Shown here: positions 1 through 8,404 of the stretch, in pieces | How positions within the stretch are numbered: the stretch's first letter is position 1 | How the letters are laid out: the number at the start of each line of letters is the position of its first letter | Assembly (NCBI RefSeq): GCF_010435965.1 | Contig: NZ_JAAGAA010000001.1 | Location: forward strand, 62,001 to 126,000 | Source: Crenobacter caeni | GTDB lineage: Bacteria > Pseudomonadota > Gammaproteobacteria > Burkholderiales > Chromobacteriaceae | Direction: 5' to 3' | Length of the DNA: 64,000 nucleotides | Translations under genes and position numbers: made by a program | The notes under the pieces: model-generated | The model's database searches: none | What the model saw: only the letters and a program-made list of their open reading frames with translations | Told to the model about the DNA's origin: nothing

Positions 1-1
1 A

Positions 2-151
2 GCGGGCGAGGCCGGCGTGCCGCATCCGGACGCGCCAGCGCTGTTCGCCGTCGACCACCTGTCGCTGGTGGTGTCGCGGCTGACCCGTTCTGGGCCGATC
101 TACCAGGAACTCAGGCGCTGGCCGCTGCCTGCGCCAACGCCCCCAGCCTGA
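2..151 (+). CDS. 3' end of an unidentified gene (partial)
   Basis: The frame runs open from the window edge to a TGA at 149-151 and encodes the last 49 residues of a protein, ending in a proline-rich tail (LPAPTPPA). Third codon positions are almost all G or C, as in the neighbouring genes, which supports real coding. The end overlaps the end of the convergent MocR-type gene by 41 bases. I do not recognise the family from this fragment; the segment DHLSLVVSRLTRSG has no motif I can name. Confidence 0.5.
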   Translation, partial: AGEAGVPHPDAPALFAVDHLSLVVSRLTRSGPIYQELRRWPLPAPTPPA

Positions 152-1541
152 CCAGCGAAGCGACAAAGCGCTCGTCGAGCACGCGGCAGCAGGACAGCCT
201 GAGGCAGTGCCGGTAGCGGCTGCCGGCCGAATAGAGCGTGCCCGGCATCACCACGATGCGCTCGGCGAGCGCGGCTTCGGCGAGCCGCGCGGTGTCGACC
301 GAAGGCGGCAGCTGCAGCCAGAGCAGGAAGCCGCCGGTCGGCCGCGTCGCCGTGGTGCCCGCCGGGAAGTGGCGGGCAACCAGCCCGCGCACGGTGTCCA
401 GCTGTTGCGCGTACAGCCTGCGCAGCGCGCGCAGGTGGCGGTCGTAGCCGCCATTCTCCAGAAACTCCCCGACCACCTCGCCCAGCAACATCGGCTCGGC
501 GATGCTGCTGGCGAATTTCAGCTGGCGCACCGCGTCGCCGAAGCGCCCCGCCTCTAGGTAGCCGATCCGGTAGTCCGGCGCCAGCGTCTTGCTGTAGCTC
601 GCGCACACCATTACCCAGCCTGCCTCGTCGAAGGCCTTGACCGCCGGCGAGGGCACGTCGGCGAACTGTAGCTCGGCGTACAGCGCGTCCTCGATCAGCG
701 GCACCCGGTACTGGTTGACCAGCCGCGCCAGCCGCTGCTTGGCCATCAGCGGCATGGTGCAGCCCAGCGGGTTGTGCACGGTCGGCATCGCCACCAGCGC
801 CGCGAGGCGCCCCTCCGAGAGCAGCATCTCCAGCGCGTCGAGCGACAGCCCCTGCTGCGGGTCGGTCGGCAGCTCGAGCACCTTCAGCCCCAGGCTCTCC
901 AGCAGCGGGTAGAGGTTGAAGTAGGTCGGCGACTCGACGCCGACGGTGTCGCCCGGCCGGGTGACTGCCCTGAGCGCGAGCTGCAGCGCTTCCATGGTGC
1001 CGTGGGTGAGTACGATGTCGTCCGGCGACAGCCGCATGCCCAGGTCAAGCGCGCGGCGGGCGATCTGCGCGCGCAGCCGCGGCGAGCCCGGCGGCAGCGC
1101 GTAGCGGCCGATCAGGCCGGGCGTTTTGCGCAGCAGCGTACCGGTCAGCCGCGCCAGCCGCTCGACTGGGTAGAACGGCGCGCCGTGCGGGCAGGCCAGC
1201 GCGAGGTCGAGGTGGTCGTCTCGTCCTTGCGCGGCGAGGACGCCGTCGACCAGCGTCTGCTGCGAGGCCGGCGGCACGTCCCGCTCGACGGGGCGGGTGT
1301 TCAGCGGCCCGGGCGGGGCAGCCAGCGCGCTTCTCACGTAATAGCCGGATTGCGGCCGCGCTTCGACCAGCCCCTGGTCCTCGAGCAGGCGGTAGGCGGC
1401 GGTCACCGTATTGAGGCTCAGCGCGTGGCGGCTGGCACAGGCGCGCACCGACGGCAGGCGGCTGCCGGCGCCGAGGGCGCCACCTTCGATGGCGGCGGCC
1501 AGCTGGGCGGCCAGTTGCTGGTAGCGGGGCAGGGAGGTCAT
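111..1541 (-). CDS. MocR/PdxR-type regulator (GntR HTH fused to aminotransferase-like domain)
   Basis: A 476-residue PLP-dependent transcription factor. Residues about 5-75 form a GntR winged helix (SRLPSVRACASRHALSLNTV, then the SGYYVR wing end). The rest is a fold-type I aminotransferase domain with the PLP lysine visible at K318 in SYSKTLAPDYRIGY. Family members bind PLP or an amino-PLP adduct and control a neighbouring gene; here the divergent LysE-type exporter is the obvious target, an inference from position. The ATG at 1541 was chosen because the GntR domain starts right after it; a GTG at 1604 would add 21 unconserved residues and run into the repeat sites. The ligand is unknown. Other MocR members regulate pyridoxine, GABA or taurine genes, none of which is adjacent here. 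Confidence 0.88.
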   Translation of the reverse strand: MTSLPRYQQLAAQLAAAIEGGALGAGSRLPSVRACASRHALSLNTVTAAYRLLEDQGLVEARPQSGYYVRSALAAPPGPLNTRPVERDVPPASQQTLVDGVLAAQGRDDHLDLALACPHGAPFYPVERLARLTGTLLRKTPGLIGRYALPPGSPRLRAQIARRALDLGMRLSPDDIVLTHGTMEALQLALRAVTRPGDTVGVESPTYFNLYPLLESLGLKVLELPTDPQQGLSLDALEMLLSEGRLAALVAMPTVHNPLGCTMPLMAKQRLARLVNQYRVPLIEDALYAELQFADVPSPAVKAFDEAGWVMVCASYSKTLAPDYRIGYLEAGRFGDAVRQLKFASSIAEPMLLGEVVGEFLENGGYDRHLRALRRLYAQQLDTVRGLVARHFPAGTTATRPTGGFLLWLQLPPSVDTARLAEAALAERIVVMPGTLYSAGSRYRHCLRLSCCRVLDERFVASLVRLGALAQAAASA

Positions 1542-1573
1542 GGCAAGGGGTGCAGTCGCGGGGCGGATGGAGG

Positions 1574-1635
1574 GTGACAGTTGGCAGAATATCGCATCTG
1601 TCACCCGTGCAAATCAATATTCCTGCATCTGTCAC
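1574..1635. promoter_or_regulatory. Repeated operator-like sites between MocR gene and LysE gene
   Basis: The 11-mer GCATCTGTCAC occurs twice in direct orientation, at 1594-1604 and 1625-1635, exactly 31 bp apart (about three helical turns). A third copy of the core, inverted (GTGACAG), lies at 1574-1580. MocR regulators are known to bind paired direct repeats, so these are the likely binding sites for autoregulation and control of the exporter. Seen directly in sequence; binding is inferred. Confidence 0.6.
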
Positions 1636-1691
1636 TGTCCTGGTGTCCGTCCTAGCATGGAGGCCTGACTTTCATCGATCAGGAGACGTGC

Positions 1692-2282
1692 ATGTTCGAC
1701 GCGCTGGCCTTTGCCACCTATATGGGGGTGATGTCGGTCACCCCCGGCCCCAACAACCTGATGCTGGCGACCTCGGGTGTGAACCACGGTTTCCGGCGCA
1801 CGCTGCCGCACATGCTCGGCATCAGCGCGGGCTGCGCGCTGCAGCTGGTGCTGACCGTCGCCGGCTGGGCGTGGCTGACGCGCGGGCTTGAGCAGTGGCG
1901 GTTGCCGCTGGCCTTCGCCGGCTGCGCTTATCTGATGTGGCTGTCGTGGCAGTTGTGGCGTTCGGCGGCGCCGGGCGCGCGCGAGGCCGGTCGGCCGCTG
2001 GGTTTTGTCGGCGCCGTGCTGTTCCAGTGGGTGAACCCGAAGGCCTGGCTGATGACGGTCAACGCGGCGCTGGTGTTCGCGCCGGGCGACGGGGCGGGGA
2101 CGCTGGCGATGGCGCTGCTGGCCGCTGCGGTCAACCTGCCGTGCATCGCGGTGTGGGCGCTGTTCGGCGACCGCTTGCGCACGGCCCTGCAGGACGCGCG
2201 CTGGTTGCGTTTATTCAACGCGGCGATGGCGTTGCTGCTCGCCCTCACCGCGTTGTGGTTGCTCGCCGATGCGGCCGGCTGA
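1692..2282 (+). CDS. LysE/RhtB-family amino acid exporter
   Basis: A 196-residue inner membrane protein with about six hydrophobic segments and the family signature TPGPNN near residue 17-22 in the first helix. LysE/RhtB proteins export amino acids or small amino-acid derivatives using the proton gradient. An AGGAG ribosome site sits at 1681-1685, seven bases ahead of the ATG. The gene is transcribed away from the MocR-type regulator across a 150-bp gap that carries repeated operator-like sites, so its expression probably depends on the PLP-linked signal sensed by that regulator. The substrate cannot be read from sequence. Confidence 0.88.
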   Translation: MFDALAFATYMGVMSVTPGPNNLMLATSGVNHGFRRTLPHMLGISAGCALQLVLTVAGWAWLTRGLEQWRLPLAFAGCAYLMWLSWQLWRSAAPGAREAGRPLGFVGAVLFQWVNPKAWLMTVNAALVFAPGDGAGTLAMALLAAAVNLPCIAVWALFGDRLRTALQDARWLRLFNAAMALLLALTALWLLADAAG

Positions 2283-2287
2283 ACGGC

Positions 2288-3973
2288 TCAGGCGGCGACC
2301 GCGTCGTCTTCCTGGACCTGGGTTTCGCCGCGCAGCTCGCGGCGCAGGATCTTGCCGACGTTCGAGCGCGGCAGGTCCTCGCGGAACTCGATCTCGCGCG
2401 GCACCTTGTACGCGGTGAGTCTCCCGCGGCAGTAAGCGAGCAGCGCGTCGGCGTCGAGCGCGCCGTCGCGGCGGACCACGAACAGCTTGACCGCTTCGCC
2501 GGTGCGCGGGTCGGGGACGCCGACGCAGGCGACCTCGATCACGTCCGGGTGCAGTGCGACCACGTCCTCGATCTCGCTGGGGAACACGTTGAAGCCGGAG
2601 ACGATGATCATGTCCTTCTTGCGGTCGACCAGCTTGAAGTAGCCCTCCGGCGTGCGGTACGCGATGTCGCCGGTGGCGAGGAAACCGTCGGCCTGCACGA
2701 CGCGGGCCGTCTCCTGCGGGCGTTTCCAGTAGCACTTCATCACCTGCGGGCCGCGCACGCACAGTTCGCCCGGCTCGCCGTCGGCGACAGGCAGGCCGTC
2801 CGCCCCGCGCAGTTCGACTTCGGTGCCCGGCACCGGCAGGCCGATGGTGCCGGTATACGCGCGGCTGTCGATCGGGTTCACGCAGACCAGCGGCGAGGTC
2901 TCGGTCAGCCCGTAGCCTTCGATCAGCGGCAGCCCGGTCACCTGCAGCCACTTTTCGGCGACCGCCTGCAGGATCGCGGTGCCGCCGCCGACGGTCAGCC
3001 GCCAGCGCGAGAAGTCGAGTTTGGCGAAGTCGGGGTTGTTGGCCAGCGCGTTGAACAGCGTGTTGACGCCGATCATGCAGTTGACCGGGGTGCGCGCGAG
3101 GTCCTTGATCAGCGTGGGCAGGTCGCGCGGGTTGGTGATCAAGAGCGCGGTGCCGCCCATGCGGGTGATCAGCAGGCAGCTCATCGTCAGCGCGAGGATG
3201 TGGTAGAGCGGCAGCGGCGAGGCCATCACCACCGGGTCGATGTCCTCGAGCACCGGCTCGATGGTCATATGGGTCTGCTCGAGGTTGGACAGCACGTTGC
3301 CGTGGGTGAGCACCGCGCCCTTGGACAGGCCGGTGGTGCCGCCGGTGTACTGCAGCAGCGCGATGTCTTCCAGGCGCAGCGCCGGGTCGCGCCACGGCAG
3401 CGCGCCGCCTTCCTTCAGCGCGGCCTTCAGCGTGATCGAGCCGGGCAGCCACCACGGCGGCACCAGCTTCTTGAAGTGGCGCAGCACCGCGTTGACCAGC
3501 GTGCCCTTGACCAGCCCCAACAGGTCGCCGACCGAGGTGACCAGCACGTTCTGCACCGGGACGTTGCCGAGCACTTCCTGCAGCACGCCGACGAAGTTCT
3601 CGAGGATGACGATGGTCGACGCGCCGGAGTCCTGCAACTGGTGTTCGAGCTCGCGCGGCGTGTAGAGCGGGTTGATGTTGACGACGATCAGCCCCGCGCG
3701 CAGCGCGCCGTACAGTGCGACCGGGTATTGCAGCAGGTTGGGCATCATCAGCGCGATGCGGTCGCCCTTCTTCATGCGCAGCGCGCCGGTCAGGTAGGCG
3801 GCGAACGCTGCGGACTGGCGGTCGAGCTCGCGGTAGCTGAGCTTGACGCCCATGTTGACGAAGGCGGCGCGCTCGGGATGGCGGCGGGCGGCGTCGGTCA
3901 TCATCGCGCCGAGCGAGGCGTGTTCGAGCGGGCGCAGGGCGCGGGCGCGGCTGTTGTGCTGGGTCTCTTGCAT
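2288..3973 (-). CDS. fadD: Long-chain fatty acid-CoA ligase, copy 1
   Basis: A 561-residue AMP-forming acyl-CoA synthetase that activates fatty acids to acyl-CoA for beta-oxidation or lipid synthesis. The ANL-family motifs are present in order: P-loop-like YTGGTTGLSKGA near residue 209, YGLTETSPL, the hinge DRKKDMIIVSGFNVFP, and the C-terminal NVGKILRREL with the catalytic lysine. Length matches E. coli FadD (561). The ATG at 3973 has an AGGGAG ribosome site. It lies 28 bp downstream of a very similar ligase in the same direction and is probably cotranscribed with it. The two look like a tandem duplication, with nearly identical blocks such as LDFSRWRLTVGGG. Chain-length specificity cannot be told apart by eye. 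Confidence 0.9.
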   Translation of the reverse strand: MQETQHNSRARALRPLEHASLGAMMTDAARRHPERAAFVNMGVKLSYRELDRQSAAFAAYLTGALRMKKGDRIALMMPNLLQYPVALYGALRAGLIVVNINPLYTPRELEHQLQDSGASTIVILENFVGVLQEVLGNVPVQNVLVTSVGDLLGLVKGTLVNAVLRHFKKLVPPWWLPGSITLKAALKEGGALPWRDPALRLEDIALLQYTGGTTGLSKGAVLTHGNVLSNLEQTHMTIEPVLEDIDPVVMASPLPLYHILALTMSCLLITRMGGTALLITNPRDLPTLIKDLARTPVNCMIGVNTLFNALANNPDFAKLDFSRWRLTVGGGTAILQAVAEKWLQVTGLPLIEGYGLTETSPLVCVNPIDSRAYTGTIGLPVPGTEVELRGADGLPVADGEPGELCVRGPQVMKCYWKRPQETARVVQADGFLATGDIAYRTPEGYFKLVDRKKDMIIVSGFNVFPSEIEDVVALHPDVIEVACVGVPDPRTGEAVKLFVVRRDGALDADALLAYCRGRLTAYKVPREIEFREDLPRSNVGKILRRELRGETQVQEDDAVAA

Positions 3974-4001
3974 GATCTGTTCTCCCTGGCGGCTAGGCGG
4001 A

Positions 4002-5663
4002 TCAGGCCGCGCGCGCTTCGTTTCTGAGGTCTCGGCGCAGGATCTTGCCGACGTTGGACTTGGGCAGCGCGTCGCGGAACTCGACCTGGCGCGGCACCTT
4101 GTACGCGGTCAGGCGGTCGCGGCAGTGCGCGAGCAGCGCGGCCTCGTCGAGTTTCGGGTCGCGGCGCACGACGAACACCTTGACCGCTTCGCCGGTGCGC
4201 GCGTCGGGCACGCCGACGCAGGCGGATTCGACCACGCCGGGGTGCAGCGCGATCACGTCCTCGATCTCGTTCGGGTACACGTTGAAGCCGGAGACGATGA
4301 TCATGTCCTTCTTGCGGTCGACCAGCTTGTAGAAGCCCTCCGCTGTGCGCAGCGCGATGTCGCCGGTGGCGAGGAAACCGTCGGCGTGGAACACCTTGGC
4401 CGTCTCGTCAGGGCGCTGCCAGTAGCCCTGCATCACCTGCGGGCCACGCACGCACAATTCGCCCGGCTCGCCGTCGGCGACGATGCGGCCGGCGTCGTCG
4501 CGCAGCGAGATCTCGGTCGCGGCGACCGGCAGGCCGATGGTGCCGGTGTAGCAATCCAGCGTGACCGGGCTCGCGCTGACCAGCGGCGAAGTTTCAGTCA
4601 GCCCGTAGCCTTCGATCAGCGGCAAGCCGGTGACCTTGCGCCACTTCTCGGCGACCGCCTGCTGGATCGCCGCGCCGCCGCCGACGGTCAGCCGCCAGCG
4701 CGAGAAGTCGAGGCGGATGAAGTCGGGGTGGTCGGCCAGTGCGTTGAACAGCGTGTTGACGCCGGTCATGCAAGTGATCGGGTAGCGGCCGAGGTCCTTG
4801 ATCACCGCCGGCAGGTCGCGCGGGTTGCTCATCAGCACCGAGGTGCCGCCGGCGCGGTTGACCAGCAGGCAATTGATGGTCAGCGCGAGGATATGGTAGA
4901 GCGGCAAGGGCGTCGCCATCACCACCTGGTCGTTTTCGCCGAATACCGGTCGCACCAGCGCGAGGGTCTGTTCGATATTGGCGAGCACGTTGCCGTGAGT
5001 GAGTACCGCACCCTTGGACAGGCCGGTGGTGCCGCCGGTGTATTGCAGGAAGGCGATCTCGCCAGGGCGCACCGCCGGGTCCTGCCAGCGCCTGGCAAAA
5101 CCCTTGGCGAGCGCGTCGTTGAAGCGCACGGCGCCGGGTAGCGACCACGGCGGCACCATCTTTTTCACGTGGCGCAGCACCAGGTTGACCAGCGCACCCT
5201 TGAGCGTGCCCAGCAGGTCGCCGACCGCGGTGACGACCACATGCTCGAGCGGGGTGCGCGCACGCACCTCGTCGAGCGTCGCCGCGAAATTCTCGACGAT
5301 GACGATGGCGCGCGCACCCGAGTCCTTCAGCTGGTGCTCAAGTTCGCGCGCGGTATACAGCGGGTTGACGTTGACGACGACGAGACCCGCGCGCAGCACG
5401 CCGTACAGTGCGACCGGGTACTGCAGCAGGTTGGGCATCATCAGCGCGACGCGGTCGCCGCGGCTGAGTTGCAAGGTGCCGGTCAGGTAGGCGGCAAACG
5501 CCGCGGACAGGCGGTCGAGTTCGCGGTAGCTGAGCGCGGTGCCCATATTGCAGAAGGCGTCGCGCTGCGGGTAGAGGCGGACGCTGTCGGCGAACATCGC
5601 GCCGAGCGAAGGGAAACGGTCGATCTCGGCCGCGGGGGCCGTCTCGTGCGCACTGCTCGTCAT
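4002..5663 (-). CDS. fadD: Long-chain fatty acid-CoA ligase, copy 2
   Basis: A 553-residue AMP-forming acyl-CoA synthetase, first gene of a two-ligase unit. It carries YTGGTTGLSKGA, YGLTETSPLV, RKKDMIIVSGFNVYPNE and the terminal NVGKILRRDL with the catalytic lysine. The start at 5663 (MTSSAHET) is preceded by AGGAG; an upstream in-frame TTG region would add residues with no conservation. A promoter-like sequence lies just upstream (5714-5741). Compared with copy 1 the protein is highly similar through the core and differs mainly at the ends. Paralogous FadD pairs in other bacteria divide work by chain length or growth condition; whether that holds here is unknown. Confidence 0.9.
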   Translation of the reverse strand: MTSSAHETAPAAEIDRFPSLGAMFADSVRLYPQRDAFCNMGTALSYRELDRLSAAFAAYLTGTLQLSRGDRVALMMPNLLQYPVALYGVLRAGLVVVNVNPLYTARELEHQLKDSGARAIVIVENFAATLDEVRARTPLEHVVVTAVGDLLGTLKGALVNLVLRHVKKMVPPWSLPGAVRFNDALAKGFARRWQDPAVRPGEIAFLQYTGGTTGLSKGAVLTHGNVLANIEQTLALVRPVFGENDQVVMATPLPLYHILALTINCLLVNRAGGTSVLMSNPRDLPAVIKDLGRYPITCMTGVNTLFNALADHPDFIRLDFSRWRLTVGGGAAIQQAVAEKWRKVTGLPLIEGYGLTETSPLVSASPVTLDCYTGTIGLPVAATEISLRDDAGRIVADGEPGELCVRGPQVMQGYWQRPDETAKVFHADGFLATGDIALRTAEGFYKLVDRKKDMIIVSGFNVYPNEIEDVIALHPGVVESACVGVPDARTGEAVKVFVVRRDPKLDEAALLAHCRDRLTAYKVPRQVEFRDALPKSNVGKILRRDLRNEARAA

Positions 5664-5713
5664 CTTGTTGTGCTCCTCGTGTTTTTTTCCGGCCCTGCAG
5701 GGCTCTGCCGAAG

Positions 5714-5761
5714 ATTCTATGCACAACAAATAACAAGTAAAGCACTATTAGCCGTATTAGC
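5714..5761 (-). promoter_or_regulatory. Promoter-like element and direct repeats upstream of the fadD pair
   Basis: On the minus strand, TTTACT (5741-5736), a 16-base spacer and TAGAAT (5719-5714) make a plausible sigma-70 promoter about 50 bases before the start of the first ligase gene. Just upstream of the -35, the plus-strand heptamer TATTAGC is repeated at 5746-5752 and 5755-5761, nine bases apart, which could be a regulator site. The block is AT-rich against a GC-rich background. Confidence 0.45.
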
Positions 5762-5792
5762 TTCCGTGTGACGGGGCTACAACACCTTGCCG

Positions 5793-6422
5793 CTATTTGA
5801 AGATCGCCAGTGCCCGTGTCGCGTTGGCCAGTTGCGTGATGCGGTCCCAGTCGCGCGCGGCGATCGCGTCGCGCGGGGTCAGCCATGAACCGCCGACCGC
5901 CAGCACGTTGGGCAGCGAGAGGTAGTCCGGCGCGTTGCCGGCGTTGATGCCGCCGGTCGGGCAGAAGCGCAGCGCCGGCAAGGGGCCCGCCAGCGCGCGC
6001 AACAGGCGGGTGCCGCCGACCGCCTCGGCCGGGAACAGCTTCTGGATCAGGAAGCCTTCGTCCTGCGCGTGCATCGCCTCCGACGGCGTGGCGATGCCGG
6101 GGATGAACGGCAGTTCGGTGGCGCGCACGGCGGCGGCGATCTCGGAGGTCAGCCCGGGGCTGACGCCGAACATCGCGCCGGCGTCGGCGGCCGCCTCGAC
6201 CTGCGCGCGGTTGCGCAGCGTGCCCGCGCCGACGATCACGCCGGCGACCTGTTCGCGGATCAGGCGGATCGCCGCCAGCGCGGCCTTGGTGCGCAGCGTC
6301 ACCTCGAGCACGCGCACGCCGCCGGCCATCAGCGCGTGCGCAAGGTCAACCGCCAGCGCGGCGTCGTCCAGTTCGATCACCGGCACTACCGGGCCTTGTC
6401 TGAGCAGGGTCAGTTCGTCCAT
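5793..6422 (-). CDS. eda: KDPG aldolase (2-keto-3-deoxy-6-phosphogluconate aldolase)
   Basis: A 209-residue class I aldolase that splits KDPG into pyruvate and glyceraldehyde 3-phosphate, the last step of the Entner-Doudoroff pathway. Family marks are VPVIELDD near the N-terminus, the glutamate in RVLEVTLRT, the Schiff-base lysine K128 in LIQKLFPAE, and the phosphate-binding CPTGGIN. The ATG at 6422 has a GGAG ribosome site; an open extension further upstream runs into the edd gene and is not conserved. It lies 19 bp downstream of edd in the same direction, so edd-eda form an operon. Length is typical for the family (about 210). Confidence 0.93.
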   Translation of the reverse strand: MDELTLLRQGPVVPVIELDDAALAVDLAHALMAGGVRVLEVTLRTKAALAAIRLIREQVAGVIVGAGTLRNRAQVEAAADAGAMFGVSPGLTSEIAAAVRATELPFIPGIATPSEAMHAQDEGFLIQKLFPAEAVGGTRLLRALAGPLPALRFCPTGGINAGNAPDYLSLPNVLAVGGSWLTPRDAIAARDWDRITQLANATRALAIFK

Positions 6423-6441
6423 TAGCAAAGCTCCAACAGTC

Positions 6442-8271
6442 TTAATTCCAAAGCGGGTGCGGGAAGGACAGCGCGCCCGTATCGGCGCGCCCGGCGTTCT
6501 GTCTTGCGCCGGCGAACAGCTCGCGGCCGCAGCCAAAGTCGCTCGGTGCAACCGGCGCCGGCGCACGCGCCGCCCATTCGTCGGGCGCGACGTCGACGTC
6601 GAGCACGCCGGCGTCGGCGTCGACGGTAATCAGGTCGCCGTCGCGTACCCGCGAGAGCGCGCCGCCGTCGGCGGCCTCAGGGCAGACGTGGATGGCGGCG
6701 AGTACCTTGCCCGACGCGCCCGACATCCGTCCGTCGCTGACCAGCGCGACCGCGTGGCCCCGGTCCTGCAGCACCGACAGGGTCGGCGTCAGCTGGTGCA
6801 GCTCGGGCATGCCGTTGGCGCGTGGCCCCTGTCCGCGCACCACGGCGACCATGTTGCCATCCAGCGTGCCGTCCCTGAACGCCGCGAGCAGCGCGTCCTG
6901 CGAGTCGAACACCCGCGCCGGCGCGGTAACGCGGCGCCGCTCGGGCGGCACCGCCGACACCTTGACCACCGCGCGGCCGAGCTTGCCGGTGACGACCCTG
7001 AGGCCGCCGTCGGGGGTGAACGGCGCAGCCGAACCGCGCAACACCGCGCTGTCGGCACTGTCGGCGATCGCGTCGTGCCAGGCAAGGCGGCCGTCGGCGT
7101 CGAGCGCGGGCGAGCGGCACTGGCGCGCGAGGCCATGGCCGAACACGGTCGCGACGTCGGGGTGGAGCAGGCCGGCGTCCATCAGTTCACGCAGCAGGAA
7201 GCCGCAGCCGCCGGCGGCGTGGAAGTGGTTCACGTCGGCCTTGCCGTTCGGGTAGACGCGCATCAGCGAGGGGACGACGGCCGACAGCTCGGCGAAGTCG
7301 TCCCAGTCCAGCGCGATGCCGGCCATGCGGGCGATCGCCGGCAGGTGCAGCGTGTGGTTGGTCGAGCCGCCGCTGGCGAGCAGCACGACCACCGCGTTGA
7401 CGATCGCGCGCTCGTCGACGAGTTCGCCGACCGGCGTGAAGCGCGGCCCCTGCGCCGAGATCTCGACCGCCACGCGCGCCGCCTCGCGGGTTAGCGCCTC
7501 GCGCAGCGGCGTGCCCGGCGGCACGAAGGCGGCGCCGGGCAGGTGCAGGCCCATCGCCTCCATCATCAGCTGGTTGGAGTTGGCGGTGCCGTAGAAGGTA
7601 CAGGTGCCCGGCGCGTGGTAGCTCTGCGCCTCGGATTCGAGCAGCACGTCGCGGCCGACCAGGCCCTGTGCGTAGAGCTTGCGCACCTCGGCCTTCTCGT
7701 CGTTGGAGAGGCCCGACGGCATCGGCCCGGCCGGCACGAACACCGCGGGCAGGTGGCCGAAGGCGAGCGCGCCCATCAACAGGCCCGGCACGATCTTGTC
7801 GCACACGCCCAGGTAGAGCGCGGCGTCGAACATCGCGTGCGACAGCGCGACGGCGCTCGCCTGCGCGATCACGTCGCGCGAGAACAGCGACAGCTCCATG
7901 CCGGGCCGGCCCTGGGTCACGCCGTCGCACATCGCCGGCACGCCGCCGGCGAACTGCGCGCTGGCGCCTGCGGCCTGCGCGGCTTCCTTGATCCAGCGCG
8001 GGTAGCCGGCGAGCGGCTGGTGGGCGGACAGCATGTCGTTGTACGCCGAGACGATCGCGAGGTTGGGCGCTTCCAACAGCTTCAGGCGCAGCTTGGACGA
8101 TGGCTCGCTGGCGGCAAAGCCGTGCGCGAGGTTGGTGCAGGCGAGTTCGGCGCGCGCGACGCGGCCGCGGGCGGCCGCCGCGCGGACCTGTTCGAGGTAG
8201 CGCGCGCGCGTCGGTGCGCTGCGTTCGGTGATGCGCGCGGTGACGGCGCTGACGACAGGGTGCAGGGGCAT
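6442..8271 (-). CDS. edd: Phosphogluconate dehydratase
   Basis: A 609-residue iron-sulfur dehydratase of the IlvD/Edd family that converts 6-phosphogluconate to KDPG. Conserved segments include [23 protein letters not shown] with a cluster-ligand cysteine, [11 protein letters not shown], and [22 protein letters not shown] near the C-terminus. The start at 8271 ([10 protein letters not shown]) gives a length close to E. coli Edd (603); starts at 8301 or 8328 are possible but add residues without conservation and none has a clear ribosome site. It is divergent from zwf across 133 bp and cotranscribed with eda. Confidence 0.92.
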   Translation of the reverse strand: MPLHPVVSAVTARITERSAPTRARYLEQVRAAAARGRVARAELACTNLAHGFAASEPSSKLRLKLLEAPNLAIVSAYNDMLSAHQPLAGYPRWIKEAAQAAGASAQFAGGVPAMCDGVTQGRPGMELSLFSRDVIAQASAVALSHAMFDAALYLGVCDKIVPGLLMGALAFGHLPAVFVPAGPMPSGLSNDEKAEVRKLYAQGLVGRDVLLESEAQSYHAPGTCTFYGTANSNQLMMEAMGLHLPGAAFVPPGTPLREALTREAARVAVEISAQGPRFTPVGELVDERAIVNAVVVLLASGGSTNHTLHLPAIARMAGIALDWDDFAELSAVVPSLMRVYPNGKADVNHFHAAGGCGFLLRELMDAGLLHPDVATVFGHGLARQCRSPALDADGRLAWHDAIADSADSAVLRGSAAPFTPDGGLRVVTGKLGRAVVKVSAVPPERRRVTAPARVFDSQDALLAAFRDGTLDGNMVAVVRGQGPRANGMPELHQLTPTLSVLQDRGHAVALVSDGRMSGASGKVLAAIHVCPEAADGGALSRVRDGDLITVDADAGVLDVDVAPDEWAARAPAPVAPSDFGCGRELFAGARQNAGRADTGALSFPHPLWN

Positions 8272-8404
8272 GGTCGGTAGACGTGCGGGATACCCGGTCA
8301 TGCTAGATGCGGCGGCGCTTTCCAGCAAGGGTAGTGTCCGCTCGCGTATCCGGCGGCGGTGCGATGCCGGTGTTAAGATGAAGCGCGAGTCTTACGGAGT
8401 CCGA

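Noticed and set aside
1895-4027. Long plus-strand open frame of 710 codons antisense to the fadD gene
   Set aside because: It is a shadow of the LysE exporter and the acyl-CoA ligase in a GC-rich genome. Composition is Arg/Ala/Val/Asp-biased without motifs, while the minus strand has complete ANL motifs.
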